From Desulfovibrionaceae bacterium (lineage in GTDB: Bacteria > Pseudomonadota > Gammaproteobacteria > Burkholderiales > Burkholderiaceae_C), in contig WRJY01000240.1 in the NCBI GenBank assembly GCA_009778355.1, positions 1 through 8,391 of the forward strand: 8,391 nt of DNA. Reading direction: 5' to 3'. Shown here in pieces: positions 6,048-8,391 of the stretch. Made by a program: the position numbers and the translations under genes. The notes under the pieces were generated by a model, which saw only the letters and a program-made list of their open reading frames with translations, was not told the DNA's origin and ran no database searches. Every line of letters starts with the position of its first letter. The first letter of the stretch is position 1.

Positions 6048-6761
6048 ATGATTGCCGCCACCAATGCCGATGAAGCCGAACTGGCCAAGTTCTCCTCGCT
6101 GGCCCACCGCTGGTGGGATTTGACGGGCGAGTTCGCGTCGCTGCACGAAATCAATCCCCTGCGGCTGGAGTGGATCGATGGCATCCGCCCCCTGGCCGGG
6201 CTGCGCGTGCTCGATGTCGGCTGCGGCGGCGGCATTCTGGCCGACGCCATGGCGCGCAAGGGCGCCGACGTGCTCGGCATCGATCTGGCGGAAGAATCGC
6301 TCAAGGTGGCCCAACTGCATGCGCTGGAGGCGCAGACGCCGCGCGTGTCGTACCGGCACGTCGCCACCGAGGCGCTGGCCGCCGAGCAGCCCGGCCAGTA
6401 CGATGCCGTCACCTGCATGGAAATGCTGGAGCACGTGCCCGACCCGGCGTCCATCGTGCGTGCGTGCGCCGCCCTGGTCAAGCCGGGCGGCTGGGTGTTC
6501 TTCTCCACCATCAACCGCAACCCCAAGTCCTTTCTGTATGCCATCGTCGGGGCCGAATACCTGCTCAAACTGGTTGCACGCGGCACGCACGACTACGCGC
6601 GCCTGCTGCGTCCAAGCGAGTTGGGGCGCTTTTGCCGCGATGCCGGCCTGCAACTGCAACAAAGCCGCGGCCTCGAATACAACCCGCTGACCCGCCGCTA
6701 CTGCCTGTCAGCCGACACCAGCGTCAACTACATGATCGCCACCCGCCGCCCGCCTGAGTGA
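6048..6761 (+). CDS. ubiG: UbiG, bifunctional ubiquinone O-methyltransferase
   Basis: The 237-residue protein is a class I SAM-dependent methyltransferase of the UbiG family (E. coli UbiG is 240 residues). It carries out both O-methylations of ubiquinone synthesis, on a cytoplasmic membrane-associated complex. Landmarks are the N-terminal FSSLAHRWWDLTGEFASLHEINPLRLEWI (15-43), SAM motif I VLDVGCGGG (54-62), acidic D79 in GIDLAEES at the end of strand 2, the CMEMLEHVPDP segment (123-133) with its metal/active-site acidic residues, and ST-NRNPKSF (153-162). The ATG at 6048 is preferred over an upstream in-frame TTG (6018) that lies next to the preceding terminator. No Shine-Dalgarno is visible. 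The gene is followed after 2 bases by the remnant of gph. Confidence 0.96.
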   Translation: MIAATNADEAELAKFSSLAHRWWDLTGEFASLHEINPLRLEWIDGIRPLAGLRVLDVGCGGGILADAMARKGADVLGIDLAEESLKVAQLHALEAQTPRVSYRHVATEALAAEQPGQYDAVTCMEMLEHVPDPASIVRACAALVKPGGWVFFSTINRNPKSFLYAIVGAEYLLKLVARGTHDYARLLRPSELGRFCRDAGLQLQQSRGLEYNPLTRRYCLSADTSVNYMIATRRPPE

Positions 6762-6763
6762 CC

Positions 6764-6832
6764 ATGTTCAGGGACGTTCGCTGCGTGCTGTTCGACCTGG
6801 GGCCGTGTCACAGCAATACTGGCGCGCAATGA
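6764..6832 (+). pseudogene. gph: Remnant of gph (phosphoglycolate phosphatase), only the first ~12 codons
   Basis: Two bases after the ubiG stop, an ATG opens a 22-codon frame whose start MFRDVRCVLFDL matches the N-terminus of HAD-family Gph up to the first strand, where DLDGTLIDS should follow. Instead the sequence departs from the family directly after DL (base 6799), reads GPCHSNTGAQ and stops at 6830-6832. The catalytic aspartates and everything after are missing, so no phosphatase can be made. Gph clears 2-phosphoglycolate, and ubiG-gph is a common gene order in Burkholderiales, which supports the identification. The next 145 bases show no further Gph sequence, so this is a large deletion or replacement, not a point mutation. 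The short match makes identification likely but not certain. Confidence 0.75.
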
Positions 6833-6900
6833 AACCGATGGATTCATGTGGTGTCACGTCACGCATGAAATGACGGATAAGCCGGGCATATGTCAAGCCG

Positions 6901-6947
6901 TGAAGCGGCGGGGGCATCGAGGCCAGTCCATCAACCCCGCCGCTTCA
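6901..6947. repeat. Perfect 13-bp inverted repeat before the EI24 gene
   Basis: TGAAGCGGCGGGG (6901-6913) and CCCCGCCGCTTCA (6935-6947) are exact reverse complements around a 21-base spacer. The RNA hairpin would be very stable but has no following T-run on either strand. It lies between the gph break and the EI24 start. It may be the former terminator or end of gph, a dispersed palindromic element, or the end of whatever replaced gph. Confidence 0.85.
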
Positions 6948-6977
6948 GCATTCCTCCAGCCGCGCTATGCTTGGCGC

Positions 6978-7853
6978 ATGAACCGGGTTATCCAGTCCTT
7001 TGTGCGCGCGTTGGGCTACATGCTGTTGCCGCGCGTGATCGGCATGTCGCTGCTGCCGCTGCTGTTGATGGTGGTGGCGGCGCTTGGGCTGTATTGGCTG
7101 TTCTGGGATGGCGCGGTGGCGGCAGTGCACGCGGCGCTGCAATCCTGGCCGGTGGTGAGTTGGCTGGATGGCAAGCTGTCCGTGGACGGCTTGGCGGCCT
7201 GGCTGGCGTTGCGGCTGGTGGCGGCGCTGGCCGCGGTGCTGATCGTGGTGGCGTCGCTGGCGCTGGTGTCGATGATGATGACGCCGGCCTTGACCAAACT
7301 GGTGGCCGGGCGGCGCTTTCCGGCGCTGGAGCGGCGCCATGGCGCGTCGCTGCTGACATCCATCGCTTCGTCGGCGGGGGCGCTGCTGGCGGCCCTTGCC
7401 GCGCTGCTGCTGACCATGCCGCTGTGGCTGATTCCACCCTTCGTGCTGGTGCTGCCGCCGCTGATCTGGGGCTGGCTGACTTACCGCGTGATGAGCTTCG
7501 ATGCGCTGGCCGACTTTGCCAGCGCCGACGAGCGCCGGGCCATTTTGCGCCAGTACCGCTGGCCGCTGCTGGTGATCGGCATCGTCAGCGGCTGCCTGGG
7601 CGCGGCGCCGAGCGTGGTGTGGGCGTCGGGCGTGGTGTTCGCCGCGCTGTTCGTGGTGCTGGCGCCGCTGGCAATCTGGATTTACACGCTGGTATTCGCG
7701 TTTTCGTCGCTGTGGTTCGCACATTACTGCCTGAATGCCCTGCAACTGCTGCGCGAGGCCGAGCCGCCCGCCGCCGCGCCCGTGCTGCCGCTGCCCGCGG
7801 CCAGCGCCGCCGTAACCGATGTCCGCTACAAGGAACTGCCTCATGAACCTTGA
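6978..7853 (+). CDS. EI24 domain-containing (CysZ-like) integral membrane protein
   Basis: The 291-residue product is a polytopic inner-membrane protein with hydrophobic segments at about 17-43, 72-100, 132-162 and 196-249. The motif YRVMSFDALADFASADERRAILRQYR (169-194), a short polar helix-turn between membrane segments, is typical of the EI24/CysZ family. E. coli CysZ takes up sulfate, but bacterial EI24 proteins of this branch have no proven role and nothing nearby is a cysteine gene, so sulfate transport is not claimed. The C-terminal 40 residues are Ala/Pro-rich and probably disordered. The ATG at 6978 fits the MNRVIQSFVRALGYMLLPRV start usual for the family; an in-frame ATG at 6846 would run through the inverted repeat and is rejected. 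No Shine-Dalgarno precedes it. Its last 11 bases overlap the next gene, suggesting coupled translation. Confidence 0.85.
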   Translation: MNRVIQSFVRALGYMLLPRVIGMSLLPLLLMVVAALGLYWLFWDGAVAAVHAALQSWPVVSWLDGKLSVDGLAAWLALRLVAALAAVLIVVASLALVSMMMTPALTKLVAGRRFPALERRHGASLLTSIASSAGALLAALAALLLTMPLWLIPPFVLVLPPLIWGWLTYRVMSFDALADFASADERRAILRQYRWPLLVIGIVSGCLGAAPSVVWASGVVFAALFVVLAPLAIWIYTLVFAFSSLWFAHYCLNALQLLREAEPPAAAPVLPLPAASAAVTDVRYKELPHEP

Positions 7854-8391
7854 CGCCGCGATGGCCACGCCCGGCTTCGGGCTGATCGTGATCGGCGACG
7901 AAATTCTCTCTGGCCGGCGCGCCGACAAGCACCTGACGAAGGTGATCGAACTGCTGGCCGCGCGCGGTTTGAGCCTGGGCTGGGCCGAGTACGTGGGCGA
8001 CGTGCCCGACCGCATTACCGCCGTGCTGACGCGGGCCTTTGCCTGCGGCGACGTGGTGTTTTGCACCGGCGGCATCGGCGCCACGCCGGACGACCACACG
8101 CGCCAGTGCGCCGCCCGCGCGCTGGGCGTGCCGCTGGCGCTGCACCCCGAGGCCAAGGCGTTGATCGAGGAGCGTATGCGCGACACCGCTGCCGGGCAGG
8201 GCGCGCCGTTCGAGCCCGACCGGCCCGACAACCTGCACCGCTTGAACATGGGCGTGTTTCCCGCCGGGGCGCAAATCATTCCCAACCCGTACAACAAGAT
8301 TCCGGGCTTTTCGATCGTTGTTCCCTCCCCTTCCGGGGGAGGGCAGGGGTGGGGGCCAGCGGCGCTTACAGCGGTCACGGCGGCTGGCCCC
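7843..8391 (+). CDS. MoCF/CinA-like molybdopterin-binding domain protein, 5' part, interrupted by a repeat-like insert
   Basis: An open frame of 183 codons runs to the window end without a stop. It encodes the MoCF-biosynthesis domain shared by CinA N-termini and the short molybdopterin-binding proteins of Burkholderiales, often called competence/damage-inducible protein A. Landmarks are IVIGDEILSGRRADKH (15-30), TGGIGATPDDHT (75-86) and NPYNKIPGFSI (148-158). Family members continue from there with a segment ending in VPGFPVMAWPM; here residues 159-183 are low-complexity Gly/Pro/Ala sequence coded by a GC-rich palindromic stretch. AAGGA at 7830-7834, 8 bases ahead, favours the ATG at 7843 over the in-frame ATG at 7861. 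It overlaps the EI24 gene by 11 bases. Whether the normal C-terminal half resumes after the window is unknown, so function may be altered or lost. The role of the intact family in these bacteria is not established. Confidence 0.85.
   Translation, partial: MNLDAAMATPGFGLIVIGDEILSGRRADKHLTKVIELLAARGLSLGWAEYVGDVPDRITAVLTRAFACGDVVFCTGGIGATPDDHTRQCAARALGVPLALHPEAKALIEERMRDTAAGQGAPFEPDRPDNLHRLNMGVFPAGAQIIPNPYNKIPGFSIVVPSPSGGGQGWGPAALTAVTAAGP
8319..8391. repeat. Palindromic REP-like element inside the MoCF-domain gene
   Basis: The stretch contains two hairpins. The first pairs CCCTCCCC (8323-8330) with GGGGAGGG (8336-8343) around a 5-base loop. The second pairs GGGGCCAGC (8352-8360) with GCTGGCCCC (8383-8391) around 22 bases, reaching the window end. 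A G-rich spacer (8344-8351) joins them. The CCTCCCC-TTCC-GGGGGAGGG core followed by a GGGGTGGGGGC tract is like short dispersed palindromes seen between genes in many beta- and gammaproteobacterial genomes. Its position in a conserved coding region, in frame with no stop so far, suggests insertion of a mobile short repeat. Left boundary is approximate and the right end is outside the window. Confidence 0.65.

Noticed and set aside
5226..6662. Minus-strand 478-codon frame opposite the OmpA-like gene and ubiG
   Set aside because: It runs through a strong terminator and antisense to two well-supported genes; its composition is that of a shadow frame.
6805..6857. Direct repeats GTGTCAC at 6805-6811 and 6851-6857 as target-site duplications or insertion-sequence ends
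   Set aside because: Seven bases is too short to be meaningful alone, there are no matching inverted ends, and 39 bases between them cannot hold a transposase.
6945..8378. Minus-strand 477-codon frame opposite the EI24 and MoCF genes
   Set aside because: It is antisense to two clear genes, is rich in Gln, His and Arg from reversed GC-rich codons, and has no recognisable domain.
1..8391. CRISPR array, toxin-antitoxin pair, integron, phage genes or defence island
   Set aside because: No regularly spaced repeats, integrase, transposase, restriction or nuclease motifs are visible in any supported frame.

Overview
The window is GC-rich DNA from a betaproteobacterium, most likely order Burkholderiales and probably family Comamonadaceae. 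This rests on gene content (a barrel-less OmpA protein with a WKNGTNEL-CWRD-type N-terminus, a DUF4124-glutaredoxin lipid-free periplasmic protein, an EI24 gene overlapping a molybdopterin-binding-domain gene) and on codon use; no search was run. Most of it is ordinary chromosomal housekeeping sequence with very compact genes.

Layout. At 1-114 is the 3' end of a tcdA-like gene, followed by a tRNA-Lys(UUU) gene (159-234) and its intrinsic terminator (245-278). The azlCD pair (410-1437, plus strand; branched-chain amino acid export) comes next and converges on a two-gene minus-strand unit, a FAD-dependent renalase-like oxidoreductase (3492-2416) and gluQ (2381-1482; glutamyl-Q tRNA(Asp) synthetase). 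A gene-poor stretch (3493-4002) leads into an exported DUF4124-glutaredoxin protein (4003-4623). A second gene-poor, visibly AT-richer stretch (4624-5241) precedes an OmpA-like peptidoglycan-binding protein with a good sigma70-like promoter and a strong terminator. Then come ubiG (6048-6761), a remnant of gph cut off after about 12 codons (6764-6832), a short tract with a perfect 13-bp inverted repeat, an EI24-family membrane protein (6978-7853) and the 5' part of a MoCF/CinA-like gene (7843 to the window end).

How the parts relate. Two tRNA-modification genes are present: tcdA, which acts on t6A37 of ANN-decoding tRNAs and here sits next to such a tRNA (Lys-UUU), and gluQ, which glutamylates queuosine in tRNA-Asp. 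ubiG belongs to ubiquinone synthesis; gph normally follows it in Burkholderiales but here only its first codons remain. azlC and azlD encode the two subunits of one exporter and are translationally coupled.

Oddities. The most notable are (1) the abrupt truncation of gph, (2) a palindromic GC-rich repeat-like sequence sitting in frame inside the MoCF-domain gene just after its conserved NPYNKIPGFSI motif, (3) a 9-residue tandem duplication in the mature N-terminus of the OmpA-like protein, and (4) a perfect 13-bp inverted repeat before the EI24 gene. I see no CRISPR array, toxin-antitoxin pair, complete insertion sequence, phage gene or recognisable defence system, and no convincing novel multi-gene system.
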